Source of the DNA: an uncultured Pelagibacteraceae bacterium
Lineage (GTDB): Bacteria > Pseudomonadota > Alphaproteobacteria > Pelagibacterales > Pelagibacteraceae
Assembly: GCA_902517615.1 (NCBI GenBank)
Contig: CABYCY010000002.1
Coordinates: forward strand, 1 to 64,000
Direction of reading: 5' to 3'
DNA: 64,000 nt
Part shown: positions 1-9,674 of the stretch, one piece after another
Layout: each line of letters begins with the position of its first letter
Position numbering within the stretch: the first letter of the stretch is position 1
Notes under the pieces: model-generated
Database searches by the model: none
Told to the model about the DNA's origin: nothing
Seen by the model: the letters and a program-made list of their open reading frames with translations, nothing else
Position numbers and translations under genes: made by a program

Positions 1-1
1 G

Positions 2-88
2 GGAAAATTCAAAGTTAAAATTTTTTTACACTCTGAAGTTGATGCTGAAATAGTAATCAATGTTTCTTCTGCAGATACGATTCAATAA
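2..88 (+). CDS. rplI: 50S ribosomal protein L9, C-terminal end (partial)
   Basis: Only the last 28 codons lie in the window, in frame 2, ending at a TAA at 86-88. The reading LHSEVDAEIVINV matches the conserved C-terminal strand region of ribosomal protein L9, the protein that contacts domain V of 23S rRNA. The next gene is dnaB, and rplI-dnaB is a very common bacterial gene order, which supports the call. The family assignment rests on this short motif plus context. Confidence 0.82.
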   Translation, partial: GKFKVKIFLHSEVDAEIVINVSSADTIQ

Positions 89-155
89 TTATACATTCTT
101 TTCAACAGCTATAAATTAAAATTTAAATTATCTAAATATTCTATATTTTTATTTT

Positions 156-1574
156 ATGGAAAATAATTTTAAAATTGTAAAAAATGAATTCAAAGAACTT
201 CCTAATAATATTGAAGCTGAACAATCTGTTATTGGATCTATACTTGTAAGTAATGATATTTTTGACGAAATAAACACAATTATTTCTTCAGTAAATTTTT
301 ATGATCCTATGCATCAAAAAATTTTTGAAGCAATAGAAAGTCTTATATATAAAGGAATGCTTGCTAATCCAATTACATTAAAAAATTATTTTGAAGATGA
401 AACTGATGAAATAAATATTCCCGAATATTTAGTAAAAATAACCAAATTCTCAACATCCGTTAGACAAACAATTGAATATTCAAAAATTATTTATGATATG
501 TTCGTTAGAAGAGAGCTAATTAAAATATCGGAAGAAACAATAGATACTGCTAAATTAAATGACCTAGATACCAATGGTCAAACTATAATTGAAAATTCTG
601 AGAGAAAATTATTTGATTTAGCTGAAAAAGGATCTTTTAATTCTTCTTTAGTAAAATTTGATGAAGCAATGAAGCAAACAATTGAAATGGCTTCTGCTGC
701 ATATAAAAATGAAGAAGGAATTGTCGGAGTTCCAACTGGTCTAAGAGACTTAGATGACAAACTAGGAGGTTTACATCAATCTGACTTAATTATAATAGCC
801 GGTCGTCCATCAATGGGAAAAACCTCACTCGCAACAAATATAGCATTCAATGCTGCTCAAAAGTTACAAGATAGTGGTAAAAAATCTTCTATTGCTTTTT
901 TTTCTCTTGAAATGTCTTCAGAACAACTTTCTACAAGAATCATTTCGGAACAAGCAAAAATTAGCTCTAATGATATAAGAAGAGGACGAATTTCTGATGA
1001 TCAATTTGATAAGTTTCTAGAAACATCAAAAAATATAGCTGAACTTCCGCTTTATATAGACGAAACACCGGCAATAAGTATTGCAGCTTTAAGTAATAGA
1101 GCTAGAAGAATTAAGAGATTATTTGGTTTAGATATGATTGTGGTTGATTACATTCAATTAATGAGAGGAACAACTTTTAATAAAGATGGGAGAGTTCAGG
1201 AAATATCTCAAATTACACAAGGACTTAAAGCAATTGCAAAAGAGCTCGCTGTTCCTGTTGTTGCATTATCACAATTATCAAGACAAGTTGAACAAAGAGA
1301 CGATCATAAACCTCAATTAGCTGATCTAAGAGAATCAGGTTCAATTGAACAAGACGCAGACGTAGTAATGTTCGTTTATAGAGAAGGATATTACCTTCAA
1401 AGAAAAGAACCTAGGGAAGCAACTGTAGAGCATGCAGAATGGCAAGCTAAAATGAATGAAGTTGCACACTTAGCTCAAATTATAATTGGGAAACAACGAC
1501 ACGGTCCAATTGGTAACATAACGCTTGAATTTGAGGAGAGATTTACGAAATTTAAAGATACTCAAACTAATTAA
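156..1574 (+). CDS. dnaB: Replicative DNA helicase DnaB
   Basis: DnaB is the hexameric 5'-3' helicase that unwinds DNA at the replication fork and loads primase. The 472-residue length is typical. The N-terminal primase-interacting helical domain starts with PNNIEAEQSVIGSIL near residue 16. The RecA-like ATPase domain carries Walker A GRPSMGKTS with its Lys at about residue 222, followed by FFSLEMS, the Walker B region IVVDYIQLM, and QLSRQVEQR (H3/H4). No intein interrupts the Walker A site, where DnaB inteins often sit. It lies 67 bases after rplI, the usual order. The ATG at 156 is the first start in frame. Confidence 0.97.
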   Translation: MENNFKIVKNEFKELPNNIEAEQSVIGSILVSNDIFDEINTIISSVNFYDPMHQKIFEAIESLIYKGMLANPITLKNYFEDETDEINIPEYLVKITKFSTSVRQTIEYSKIIYDMFVRRELIKISEETIDTAKLNDLDTNGQTIIENSERKLFDLAEKGSFNSSLVKFDEAMKQTIEMASAAYKNEEGIVGVPTGLRDLDDKLGGLHQSDLIIIAGRPSMGKTSLATNIAFNAAQKLQDSGKKSSIAFFSLEMSSEQLSTRIISEQAKISSNDIRRGRISDDQFDKFLETSKNIAELPLYIDETPAISIAALSNRARRIKRLFGLDMIVVDYIQLMRGTTFNKDGRVQEISQITQGLKAIAKELAVPVVALSQLSRQVEQRDDHKPQLADLRESGSIEQDADVVMFVYREGYYLQRKEPREATVEHAEWQAKMNEVAHLAQIIIGKQRHGPIGNITLEFEERFTKFKDTQTN

Positions 1575-1594
1575 ATTCCAATATAAAAGAGCTA

Positions 1595-3991
1595 ATGCTA
1601 GCTCAATTATTCCATAACCTAGTTCTTAAGAACCCAAAGACCATATTTCTTCTACTTATTGTTGCTTTATTAAGTTTTGGTTATAATTCAAAAGATTTTA
1701 GATTAGATGCTTCATCAGAAACTTTATTAATTGATGGAGATCCTGATTTGGAATATTTAAAAAAAGTTTCAGAAAGATATGGATCTAAAGAGTTTTTAAT
1801 CCTTACCTATACACCTAATGAGGGTATGTTTACAGATAACTCTATTAACAATCTACTAAGCCTAAAATATAAGATACAAAGTCTTAATTGGGTTCATAGT
1901 GTGATAACTCTTTTAGATGTCCCATTATTAAGTAATTCAGATGCACCTCTTCAAGAAAGATTGGAGAGTTTTAAAACTTTAAAAGATGAGGGAGTAGATA
2001 AAGAAAGAGGATTTAAAGAAATTCTTAATAGCCCTGTATATAAAAATTTTATTATTAGTGAAGATGGAAATACAAGTGGTATAATAATTAATATTAAAAA
2101 AAATCAAACTTTAGAAGATATTCAAGATAAATCAAAAGATGAAATCGAAGAATACAAAGATAAAATTAAAAAACAGAACCATCAAAATATTCTAAATATT
2201 AGGCAAGTAATCCAAAGCTATGAAGATGTTGGAAAAATATATCTTGGCGGAATCCCTATGATTGCAGACGATATGATGTCTTTTATTAAGAATGATATTA
2301 TTGTTTTTGGTCTTGGAGTTCTTTTATTTATTATTGCAACTTTGTGGTTTGTTTTTAGAAAACTTCTTTGGATCATTATTCCAATCAGTAGCTGTTTGTT
2401 TTCTGTTGTAATTATGGTCGGACTTCTAGGACTACTAAGCTGGAAAGTAACAGTTATTTCCTCAAATTTTATTGCATTAATGTTAATTTTAACAATGGCA
2501 ATGAATATTCATATGAGTACAAGATTTCTCCAACTTAAGAAAGATTATCCATCAAAAACTAACTTTAAAATTATTTCTTTAACAACAAGAAAAATGTTCT
2601 GGCCAATACTTTATACAGTCTTGACTACAATTATTGCTTTCTTGTCTTTAATTTTTAGTGAAATTAAACCAATTATAGATTTTGGTTGGATGATGACTTT
2701 CGGTTTAATCACCTCGTTTATAATCACATTTACTCTACTCCCTGCTCTTTTAAACTTTTCTTCAGGAACTAATGTTTCTATTAAAAAAGAGCAAGATTCA
2801 AAGATTACAAAATATTTAGCTTTACTTTCTTTAAATAATAAAAAAATAATTTTTTTAGCAACGGTGCTAGTAATAATGTTAAGTGTTTTTGGAATTAGTA
2901 AGCTTGAAGTTGAAAATAGTTTTATAAATTATTTTAATAAAAATACCGAAATCTATAAAGGTATGAAGCTTATAGATGAGAAGCTAGGAGGAACCACACC
3001 TTTAGAGGTTATATTAAAATTTCCAAAAAAAAAAGAAGAGGAAAAAGCTACTGATGACAAAGAGTTTGATGATTGGGGTGAAGATGAAGAAACTAATGAT
3101 GAAAAGTATTGGTTTACCAAAGATAAAATTGATTTAATCACTTCTGTTCACAATTACCTAGATAGTCTGCCTCAGATAGGAAAAGTTTTATCTTTTTCTT
3201 CGATAATTGAGGTTGCAACCAAATTAAATAATAATAAACCTTTGGGTACGTTGGAAATGGGGGTTCTTTATTCTAAAATACCAGAAAGCATTAAAACTGA
3301 AATAATAAACCCTTATCTTTCAATTGAAAATGATGAGGCTCGGATAAGTTTAAGAATTATAGACTCACAAGAAGATTTAAGAAGAAACGATTTAATAAAA
3401 AAAATTAATTTTGATCTTAAAGATAAAATAGGACTTAAAGAAAATGAATATAAACTTACTGGGGTTTTAATATTATTTAATAATTTATTACAAAGTTTGT
3501 TTAAATCGCAAATTTTAACTTTAGGACTTGTAATGATAGGGATATTTTCAATGTTTATTATTTTATTTAGGAATATTAAACTTTCACTAATCGGAGTTGT
3601 ACCTAACTTTATTGCTGCTTTTTTTATTTTGGGAATTATTGGATTATTAGAAATTCCTTTAGATATGATGACTATTACTATTGCTGCTATTACTATAGGT
3701 ATAGCAGTTGATAACAGTATTCACTATATTTATAGATTCAAAGAAGAATTTAAAAAAATTAAAGATTACAATAAAACATTAAAAGTGTGTCATTCGACTG
3801 TTGGCGTTGCTATATTAAATACCTCAATCACTATAGTTTTTGGATTTTCAATATTAGTTTTATCAAAGTTTATACCAACAATTTATTTCGGGTTATTTAC
3901 TGGTATTGCAATGTTATTAGCAATGATATCTGTTTTAACTTTATTGCCATCTTTAATTTTAATTATCAGACCTTTTGGTAAATCTGCTTAA
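1595..3991 (+). CDS. MMPL/RND-superfamily exporter
   Basis: This 798-residue membrane protein belongs to the RND superfamily (MMPL/Patched-like 'predicted exporters'). There is one N-terminal membrane segment, a soluble domain, a first membrane block around residues 225-400, a second segment near 415, a second soluble domain, and a last membrane block around 645-795. The block motif AITIGIAVDNSIHYIYRFKEE carries the intramembrane acidic residue expected for proton coupling. Substrate is unknown; lipid or hydrophobic cargo is usual for this group. The second soluble domain contains a very acidic stretch of about 30 residues (around 3031-3114). It ends in a TAATG overlap with the next gene, so the two are probably cotranscribed. 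Confidence 0.85.
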   Translation: MLAQLFHNLVLKNPKTIFLLLIVALLSFGYNSKDFRLDASSETLLIDGDPDLEYLKKVSERYGSKEFLILTYTPNEGMFTDNSINNLLSLKYKIQSLNWVHSVITLLDVPLLSNSDAPLQERLESFKTLKDEGVDKERGFKEILNSPVYKNFIISEDGNTSGIIINIKKNQTLEDIQDKSKDEIEEYKDKIKKQNHQNILNIRQVIQSYEDVGKIYLGGIPMIADDMMSFIKNDIIVFGLGVLLFIIATLWFVFRKLLWIIIPISSCLFSVVIMVGLLGLLSWKVTVISSNFIALMLILTMAMNIHMSTRFLQLKKDYPSKTNFKIISLTTRKMFWPILYTVLTTIIAFLSLIFSEIKPIIDFGWMMTFGLITSFIITFTLLPALLNFSSGTNVSIKKEQDSKITKYLALLSLNNKKIIFLATVLVIMLSVFGISKLEVENSFINYFNKNTEIYKGMKLIDEKLGGTTPLEVILKFPKKKEEEKATDDKEFDDWGEDEETNDEKYWFTKDKIDLITSVHNYLDSLPQIGKVLSFSSIIEVATKLNNNKPLGTLEMGVLYSKIPESIKTEIINPYLSIENDEARISLRIIDSQEDLRRNDLIKKINFDLKDKIGLKENEYKLTGVLILFNNLLQSLFKSQILTLGLVMIGIFSMFIILFRNIKLSLIGVVPNFIAAFFILGIIGLLEIPLDMMTITIAAITIGIAVDNSIHYIYRFKEEFKKIKDYNKTLKVCHSTVGVAILNTSITIVFGFSILVLSKFIPTIYFGLFTGIAMLLAMISVLTLLPSLILIIRPFGKSA

Positions 3992-4536
3992 TGCTAGAAA
4001 TTCTAAAAGAATTTTATCAAGCAATATCTGTAATTGATTTAATTTATCTAATTTTAACAATCTTATCTTTGATCAGCTGTTATAAAAAAGGTTTCATATT
4101 GAGCATACTTTCAATGTCAAAGTGGTTGCTTGCTTACATAATTACTCTAATTTTATTTCCAAAAATTAAACCTTATGTCAAAGATATAATTGATAACGAA
4201 TATGTGCTTGATATAGGTTTGGGAATAACTATCTTTATGATAGTTGTTTTCCTGGTTCTTTTAATAAACAAAGGAATTAGTAAGGCAGTGAGATACACGG
4301 GTATAGGTGGTTTAGATTCTACTTTTGGATTCTTTTTTGGATTCATAAGAGCCTATATTATTTCTGTTTGTATATTTTCAGGAGTTCACATCGTTTATAA
4401 CTATGATAAATGGCCAATAAATTTTGACAAATCATATACCTTCCCATATTTGAAAAAAGGTAGTAATTATTTGATAAAAGAATTTCCTAATGAAAAAACA
4501 TATCAAGATTCTAAAGAGAAGATTGAAGATATTTAA
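3991..4536 (+). CDS. cvpA: CvpA family membrane protein
   Basis: This 181-residue protein has four predicted membrane segments and the family pattern near the N-terminus (DLIYLILTILSLISCYKKGF) plus the glycine-rich GGLDSTFGFFFGFIRAY. CvpA proteins are inner-membrane proteins named from colicin V production; their biochemical role is still poorly defined. The ATG overlaps the preceding stop by one base, and the 3' end overlaps purF. The cvpA-purF order is conserved in many Proteobacteria, which supports both calls. Confidence 0.88.
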   Translation: MLEILKEFYQAISVIDLIYLILTILSLISCYKKGFILSILSMSKWLLAYIITLILFPKIKPYVKDIIDNEYVLDIGLGITIFMIVVFLVLLINKGISKAVRYTGIGGLDSTFGFFFGFIRAYIISVCIFSGVHIVYNYDKWPINFDKSYTFPYLKKGSNYLIKEFPNEKTYQDSKEKIEDI

Positions 4537-5971
4537 TCCTAAATTGAAAGAGGAATGTGGAGTTTTTGGGATTAGCAATATTCAAGACGCATCTGCACTT
4601 GCAGCTTTAGGTTTGCATGCTCTTCAACATCGAGGTCAGGAAGGATGTGGAATTGTAACTTTTGATGGTGATAAATATTATTCTGAAAAAAGATTTGGTT
4701 TAGTTGGAGATAATTTTAATAAAGAAAAAGTGCTAAAAAACCTTAAGGGTAACTATGCGATTGGACATAACCGATACAGTACAACTGGAAATAATGTTTT
4801 AAGAAATATTCAGCCATTTTTTGCTGATACAAATGCTGGTGGAATTGGAGTTGCTCATAATGGAAACTTGACAAATTCAATATCTCTAAGAAACAAATTG
4901 GTTGAAGATGGGGCAATTTTTTATACTACCTCAGATACAGAAACAATCGTTCAACTTATTGCGAAATCAAAAAGAACCAAAACAATTGATAAAGTTATTG
5001 ATGCAATATTTCAAATACAAGGCGGTTATGCATTAGTGATGTTAACTCAGAATTCTATTATTGGAGTAAGAGACCCTTATGGAATTAGACCATTGGTAAT
5101 TGGCAAGCTAGGCAATAGTTATGTTTTAGCTTCTGAAACTTGTGCATTAGATATTATTGGTGCAAAATTTTTGAGAGAAGTAGATAATGGAGAAATTGTT
5201 TTAATTGAAAATAATGAACTACAAAGCCTTAAGCCTTTTCCTGCTAGAAAAGTAAGGCCATGCGTATTTGAATATATTTATTTCTCAAGGCCAGATAGTA
5301 TTATAAATGGGAAGACAGCATATGAGCATAGAAAAAATATTGGAAAAGAACTGGCTAAAGAAAATGATACAGATGCAGATATAGTTGTTCCTGTACCTGA
5401 CTCAGGAAATGCTGCTGCAATGGGATTTGCACAACATTTAAAGATAAATTTTGAACATGGATTAATTCGTAATCATTATGTTGGGAGAACTTTCATAGAA
5501 CCAAGTCAAAAAATTAGAAGCTTAGGTGTAAAATTAAAATTAAATGCTAATAAAACAACAATTAAGAATAAAAAAATAATATTAATTGATGACTCTCTTG
5601 TAAGAGGAACTACATCGTATAAAATTGTTAAAATGCTATATGATGCTGGAGCAAAAGAAGTTCATGTAAAAATTGCTTGTCCTGAAATTAGGTATCCTGA
5701 TTTTTATGGTGTTGATACGCCCACTAAAAAAGAATTATTAGCTGCAAATAAAACTAATGATGAAATATGCGAATATATTGGAGCCAAATCTTTAAGATTT
5801 TTATCCATAGTTGGTCTGTACAGAGCAATTGGTTTTGATAAGAGAAATGAAACCTACCCTCAATTAACTGACCATTATTTTACTGGCGATTATCCTGTTG
5901 AACTAGTTGACGAATTAGGTGATAATAAAATTACCCAATTATCCTTATTAAGTTCAGCGTCAAACAATTAA
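4490..5971 (+). CDS. purF: Amidophosphoribosyltransferase
   Basis: PurF makes phosphoribosylamine from PRPP and glutamine, the first committed step of purine synthesis. The N-terminal Ntn glutaminase domain starts at the catalytic Cys of CGVFGI; LHALQHRGQEGCG and NRYSTTG follow. The C-terminal phosphoribosyltransferase domain has the PRPP motif IILIDDSLVRGTTS. The start is uncertain. The ATG at 4490 leaves a 22-residue leader before the Cys and overlaps cvpA by 47 bases. A TTG at 4523 would leave an 11-residue propeptide, like that of Bacillus PurF, and has a purine-rich stretch upstream; it may be the true start. Confidence 0.96.
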   Translation: MKKHIKILKRRLKIFNPKLKEECGVFGISNIQDASALAALGLHALQHRGQEGCGIVTFDGDKYYSEKRFGLVGDNFNKEKVLKNLKGNYAIGHNRYSTTGNNVLRNIQPFFADTNAGGIGVAHNGNLTNSISLRNKLVEDGAIFYTTSDTETIVQLIAKSKRTKTIDKVIDAIFQIQGGYALVMLTQNSIIGVRDPYGIRPLVIGKLGNSYVLASETCALDIIGAKFLREVDNGEIVLIENNELQSLKPFPARKVRPCVFEYIYFSRPDSIINGKTAYEHRKNIGKELAKENDTDADIVVPVPDSGNAAAMGFAQHLKINFEHGLIRNHYVGRTFIEPSQKIRSLGVKLKLNANKTTIKNKKIILIDDSLVRGTTSYKIVKMLYDAGAKEVHVKIACPEIRYPDFYGVDTPTKKELLAANKTNDEICEYIGAKSLRFLSIVGLYRAIGFDKRNETYPQLTDHYFTGDYPVELVDELGDNKITQLSLLSSASNN

Positions 5972-5973
5972 AA

Positions 5974-6531
5974 ATGAAAACTGTTAATTTCACACAAATG
6001 AAAAATGGAACAAAAGAAGATTATGAGCTTCTAGAGAAATTTGAAAAAAATTTTGAAAGACAAACAGCAGGTAGAGTTTTAGATTATTTATCTAAACAAA
6101 CTTCAACTTTGGAAGGATATAAAATCACTAGGCTAGAACACTCCTTACAGGCTGCGACAAGGGCCTTTAAAAATAAAGAAAGTGAAGAGATGATTGTTGC
6201 AACACTATTACATGATATAGGTGATGATCTAGCGCCAATGAATCATTCTCAATACGCAGCATCCATATTAAGACCTTATGTTTCGGATAGAACTTATTGG
6301 ATCATTTTACATCATGGACTTTTTCAAACTTATTATAGTGCTCATCATTTAGGTGGTGACAAAAATGCCAGAGATAAATTTAAAGATCACAAATATTATC
6401 AAGATACAATAGATTTTTGCGAAAATTACGATCAATGTTCTTTTGATCCAGACTACAAAAGTATGACTTTAGATGATTTTGCACCAATGGTTAAAAAAAT
6501 ATTTGCAAAAGAGCCTTATTATTATCTTTAA
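5974..6531 (+). CDS. HD-domain protein, PhnZ-like
   Basis: This 185-residue protein has HD-superfamily metal-binding motifs: LEHSLQAA, then LLHDIGDD, NHSQYAASIL, and HHGLFQTYY. The compact size and the LEH-LQ-A/HDIGD/H-H layout resemble the PhnZ/TmpB mixed-valent di-iron HD oxygenases that cleave phosphonates, rather than the larger HD-GYP or RelA-type hydrolases. Specificity cannot be settled from sequence: no phosphonate gene is adjacent, and the substrate-gating residues of PhnZ are not clearly present. It starts two bases after purF, so cotranscription is likely. A generic phosphohydrolase is the alternative. Confidence 0.65.
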   Translation: MKTVNFTQMKNGTKEDYELLEKFEKNFERQTAGRVLDYLSKQTSTLEGYKITRLEHSLQAATRAFKNKESEEMIVATLLHDIGDDLAPMNHSQYAASILRPYVSDRTYWIILHHGLFQTYYSAHHLGGDKNARDKFKDHKYYQDTIDFCENYDQCSFDPDYKSMTLDDFAPMVKKIFAKEPYYYL

Positions 6532-6560
6532 ATTTAATTATAAACAACTACTTAAAGCAC

Positions 6561-7856
6561 ATGATGGACTCCAAAGATAAAATTATAGAATATTTTTCAT
6601 CGGGCATTAAAGAACCAAAAAATTTTAGAATTGGAATTGAGCATGAAAAATTTCTATTTAATAAAAAGAACAATAAAAGGGTTGATTATTCAAAAATAAA
6701 AGAAATGTTTCAAGCACTACAAGAGTTTGGGTGGAAGCCAGTATTTGAAAAAGAAAACATTATCGGATTAAACAAGGGTGGGAAAAATATTACCCTTGAA
6801 CCAGGTAATCAAATTGAGCTATCTGGTGATAAATTAAATCACATGCATGAAGCGTGTGCTGAATCACAAGATTATTTGTTTGAACTTGAACAAGTAACAA
6901 AGAAACTAAATATAAAAATTGTAAGCTCAGGTTTTGATCCTTTTTCTAAATTAGATGAAATTCCCAATAATCCTAAGGAAAGATATAAGCTAATGAATAA
7001 AAGTATGCCTTTTGGTGGAGAATTGAGTTTGGACATGATGTATAGAACATGCGGAACTCAATTGAATATAGATTATAAATCTGAAGATGATTTCAAAAAA
7101 AAATTTCTAGTAACAAATTCAATAGTTCCAATTACAATAGCACTATTTGCTAATTCATCGATAGTTGAAAAAAAAAATAGCACTTATTTATCTTATAGAT
7201 CAAAAGTATGGCAAAGTACTTCAAGGGGTGGACTTCCAAAATTATTTTTTGAAAATCTAGATTTTGAAAAATATGCTAATTTTGTAATGGAATTTCCAAT
7301 TCTTTTTATTCAACATGAGGATAAATATATATCTGGATCTAATTATACATTTAGTGATTTTATGAATGGTAATATCAAAGAAATAGATAATAGACTACCA
7401 ACAGAAAACGATTTAACCATTCATTTAAGCACTATATTTACAGAAAATAGATTAAAAAAATATATAGAATTAAGGTCAATGGATACGTGCGGATGGGATT
7501 GTCTTTGTTCTGGACCAGCTTTTTTTGTAGGTATGCTTTATGGTAATTTAGATGAAGTGCATGAATTGACTAAAAAATGGGATAAAAATAAAATCATTAA
7601 TGCATACCTCGAGTCTCCAAAAAAAGGTTTTAATACAGAGCTAATGGGAAAAGATTTGCACTATTGGGCCTCTACTTTGTTAGATCTTTCGCGAAAAGGT
7701 CTTAATAAAAGAGACATCTTAAGTAAAAAGAGTAAAAACGAAACTTTATTTTTAAATCATTTAAGAAAAGTCGTTTTTAATAAGACAACAAATGCAGATT
7801 ATATGATTGATAAATTTTCAAATAACGAAAATTTAGAAGAATTGTATGACCAGTAA
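6561..7856 (+). CDS. gshA: Glutamate-cysteine ligase
   Basis: This enzyme makes gamma-glutamylcysteine from Glu, Cys and ATP, the first step of glutathione synthesis. The 431-residue sequence fits the plant/alphaproteobacterial GCS2 type. Seen are the early RIGIEHEKF, the nucleotide-binding LEPGNQIELSG, the central LSLDMMYRTCGTQLNIDY, and ELRSMDTCGWDCLCSGPAFF. The gene overlaps gshB by 11 bases, which makes a coupled glutathione operon. ATGs at 6561 and 6564 are both possible; the first is used here. Confidence 0.93.
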   Translation: MMDSKDKIIEYFSSGIKEPKNFRIGIEHEKFLFNKKNNKRVDYSKIKEMFQALQEFGWKPVFEKENIIGLNKGGKNITLEPGNQIELSGDKLNHMHEACAESQDYLFELEQVTKKLNIKIVSSGFDPFSKLDEIPNNPKERYKLMNKSMPFGGELSLDMMYRTCGTQLNIDYKSEDDFKKKFLVTNSIVPITIALFANSSIVEKKNSTYLSYRSKVWQSTSRGGLPKLFFENLDFEKYANFVMEFPILFIQHEDKYISGSNYTFSDFMNGNIKEIDNRLPTENDLTIHLSTIFTENRLKKYIELRSMDTCGWDCLCSGPAFFVGMLYGNLDEVHELTKKWDKNKIINAYLESPKKGFNTELMGKDLHYWASTLLDLSRKGLNKRDILSKKSKNETLFLNHLRKVVFNKTTNADYMIDKFSNNENLEELYDQ

Positions 7857-8772
7857 AATTATTGCAATACAAGGGAACCATCCTTCAAAATTAAACCCTA
7901 TAACTGATACAAGTATTTTTCTAGCTAATGAAATTCAGAATAAAAATTATAAAATTTTCTATTATGTCCCAAAAGATCTCTCAATTTTAAATTCAAAAGT
8001 AATTGCCAAAGGTTTTTTTATAAAATTTGATTATTTACAAAAAAATTTTTTTAAAATATTAAAAAAACAAACCCTAGAACTTACAAAATCTAAGTTTATT
8101 TTAATTCGTCAGGACCCACCATTTAATCTTGAATATATATCAACCACTTATATTCTGGATAGTATTAAAAATAAGGTTAAAATAATCAATAATCCAACCT
8201 CTATAAGAAATGTTTCTGAAAAATTATACTCAGCAAAATATCAAAAATTTATGCCAAGTACAATTTTTACTAAAGATTTAGGTGAAATTAGAAATTTTAT
8301 AAAGAAAAATAAAAAAATAATACTTAAACCTATTCATAGTTATAGTGGAAATGATATTCACTTACTCAAAAGTTTTAACTCAAGGTTAATAAATAAATTT
8401 ATAAAAAAACATGATCATATAATGTGTCAAAAATTTTTACCTAAAATAAGTAAAGGAGACAAAAGAGTTTTTATAATCAACGGAAAAGTTTGTGGAGCTA
8501 TATCAAGAATACCAAAACAAGGATCTTTCCTAAGCAATATGAGCAAAGGAGCTAAACCAATTAATATAAAATTAACAAATTCAGAAAATAAAATATCTAA
8601 ATTAATTGCTAAAGATTTAAAAAAAGAAAATATTTTTTTTGCAGGAATTGATTTTATAGATCAAAAACTTAATGGAGATATAAATGTAACCTCACCCACA
8701 GGTTTAAAAACACTTTTTGATTTATCAGGAATAAATTTAGCTAAGACTTTTTGGAAAGAACTAAAGGCATGA
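7846..8772 (+). CDS. gshB: Glutathione synthetase
   Basis: GshB joins gamma-glutamylcysteine to glycine with ATP. The 308-residue ATP-grasp protein shows the early IRQDPPFNLEYISTTYILD motif, which is diagnostic for bacterial GshB, then INNPTSIRNVSEKLY, ILKPIHSYSGNDI, and the late GIDFIDQKLNGDINVTSPTGL, the conserved 'NVTSPTG' end. Translation starts inside the end of gshA. Lysine and isoleucine content is high because of the AT-rich composition, but all catalytic blocks are present. Confidence 0.94.
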   Translation: MTSKIIAIQGNHPSKLNPITDTSIFLANEIQNKNYKIFYYVPKDLSILNSKVIAKGFFIKFDYLQKNFFKILKKQTLELTKSKFILIRQDPPFNLEYISTTYILDSIKNKVKIINNPTSIRNVSEKLYSAKYQKFMPSTIFTKDLGEIRNFIKKNKKIILKPIHSYSGNDIHLLKSFNSRLINKFIKKHDHIMCQKFLPKISKGDKRVFIINGKVCGAISRIPKQGSFLSNMSKGAKPINIKLTNSENKISKLIAKDLKKENIFFAGIDFIDQKLNGDINVTSPTGLKTLFDLSGINLAKTFWKELKA

Positions 8773-9644
8773 GTAAATTAACAAATCAACAAAAAGGGTC
8801 TTTAATGGCATTTGTTGCAATTATGTTTATTACTCCTGACTCATTACTGATTAGACTATCAAATATTGAAACTTGGGGAATGCTTTTTTATAGAGGAGCA
8901 ATACCATTTGTAGTAGTTCTTTTTGGACTTATTTTGTTTTATAAAAATAATTTTTTTAAAGCTTTGTTTAAAATTGGTTACCCTGGTATTTTTTATGTAA
9001 TTAGTTTTTCTGTTTGCAATATTACTTTTATTATCTCAATACAAAACACTAATGTAGCAAACACATTACTAATGGTAGCACTTGCTCCAATGCTATCAGC
9101 AATATTAGGAGCTATTTTCTTAAAAGAAAAACCAGACAATAAAACTTGGGTTGCTATAATAATTACATTTATTGCTTGTATTTATATTTTTTATGATTCA
9201 TTGAGCTTAGGTAATTTTTATGGAGATCTATTTGGCTTAATCACTTCTTTTGGGCTAGCATGCAATGCTAACATTGCAAGATATGCAAAATCGACCGATC
9301 TAGTGCCTGCTGCTGTAATTGGAAAATCGTGTGTTGCAATATTTGCGTTTTTCTTTGTTAAAGATTTCTCTTTATTGGGAAATGACCTTTTTTATATACC
9401 TTTGATGTGTGTTATGTGTGTGGCTATCCCATTTGTTTTAGTGACTATAGCACCAAGGTTTATAACAGCAGCTGAAGTAAATCTATTTTTCCTTCTAGAA
9501 ACAATTCTTGGACCATTATGGGTTTGGATGGTTATTAAAGAACAGCCTTCTAACGAAACTATATATGGAGGCGTAGTTATCATTATAACGATAGCAATTC
9601 ATTCTTTACTGGCCATAAAAAAAACACAAACCAAAACTACCTAG
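8769..9644 (+). CDS. EamA-family (DMT) transporter
   Basis: This is a ten-segment drug/metabolite transporter with two EamA repeats; the second begins near GNFYGDLFGLITSFGLA. The sequence is open back to a TTG at 8751, but the ATG at 8769 makes a clean ATGA overlap with the gshB stop, so that start is preferred (291 residues). Typical signs are the end-of-repeat pattern ALAPMLSAILGAIFLKEKP and ETILGPLWVWMVIKEQP. Family members often export amino acids or metabolites. Position behind gshAB raises the possibility of a thiol-related cargo, but this is context only. Confidence 0.85.
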   Translation: MSKLTNQQKGSLMAFVAIMFITPDSLLIRLSNIETWGMLFYRGAIPFVVVLFGLILFYKNNFFKALFKIGYPGIFYVISFSVCNITFIISIQNTNVANTLLMVALAPMLSAILGAIFLKEKPDNKTWVAIIITFIACIYIFYDSLSLGNFYGDLFGLITSFGLACNANIARYAKSTDLVPAAVIGKSCVAIFAFFFVKDFSLLGNDLFYIPLMCVMCVAIPFVLVTIAPRFITAAEVNLFFLLETILGPLWVWMVIKEQPSNETIYGGVVIIITIAIHSLLAIKKTQTKTT

Positions 9645-9674
9645 CCAACAATTATTAAAATTAAAAAATTATAA

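Noticed and set aside
4490..4536. Frameshift between cvpA and purF because of the 47-base overlap
   Set aside because: Both proteins are full length; a TTG start at 4523 would reduce the overlap to 14 bases.
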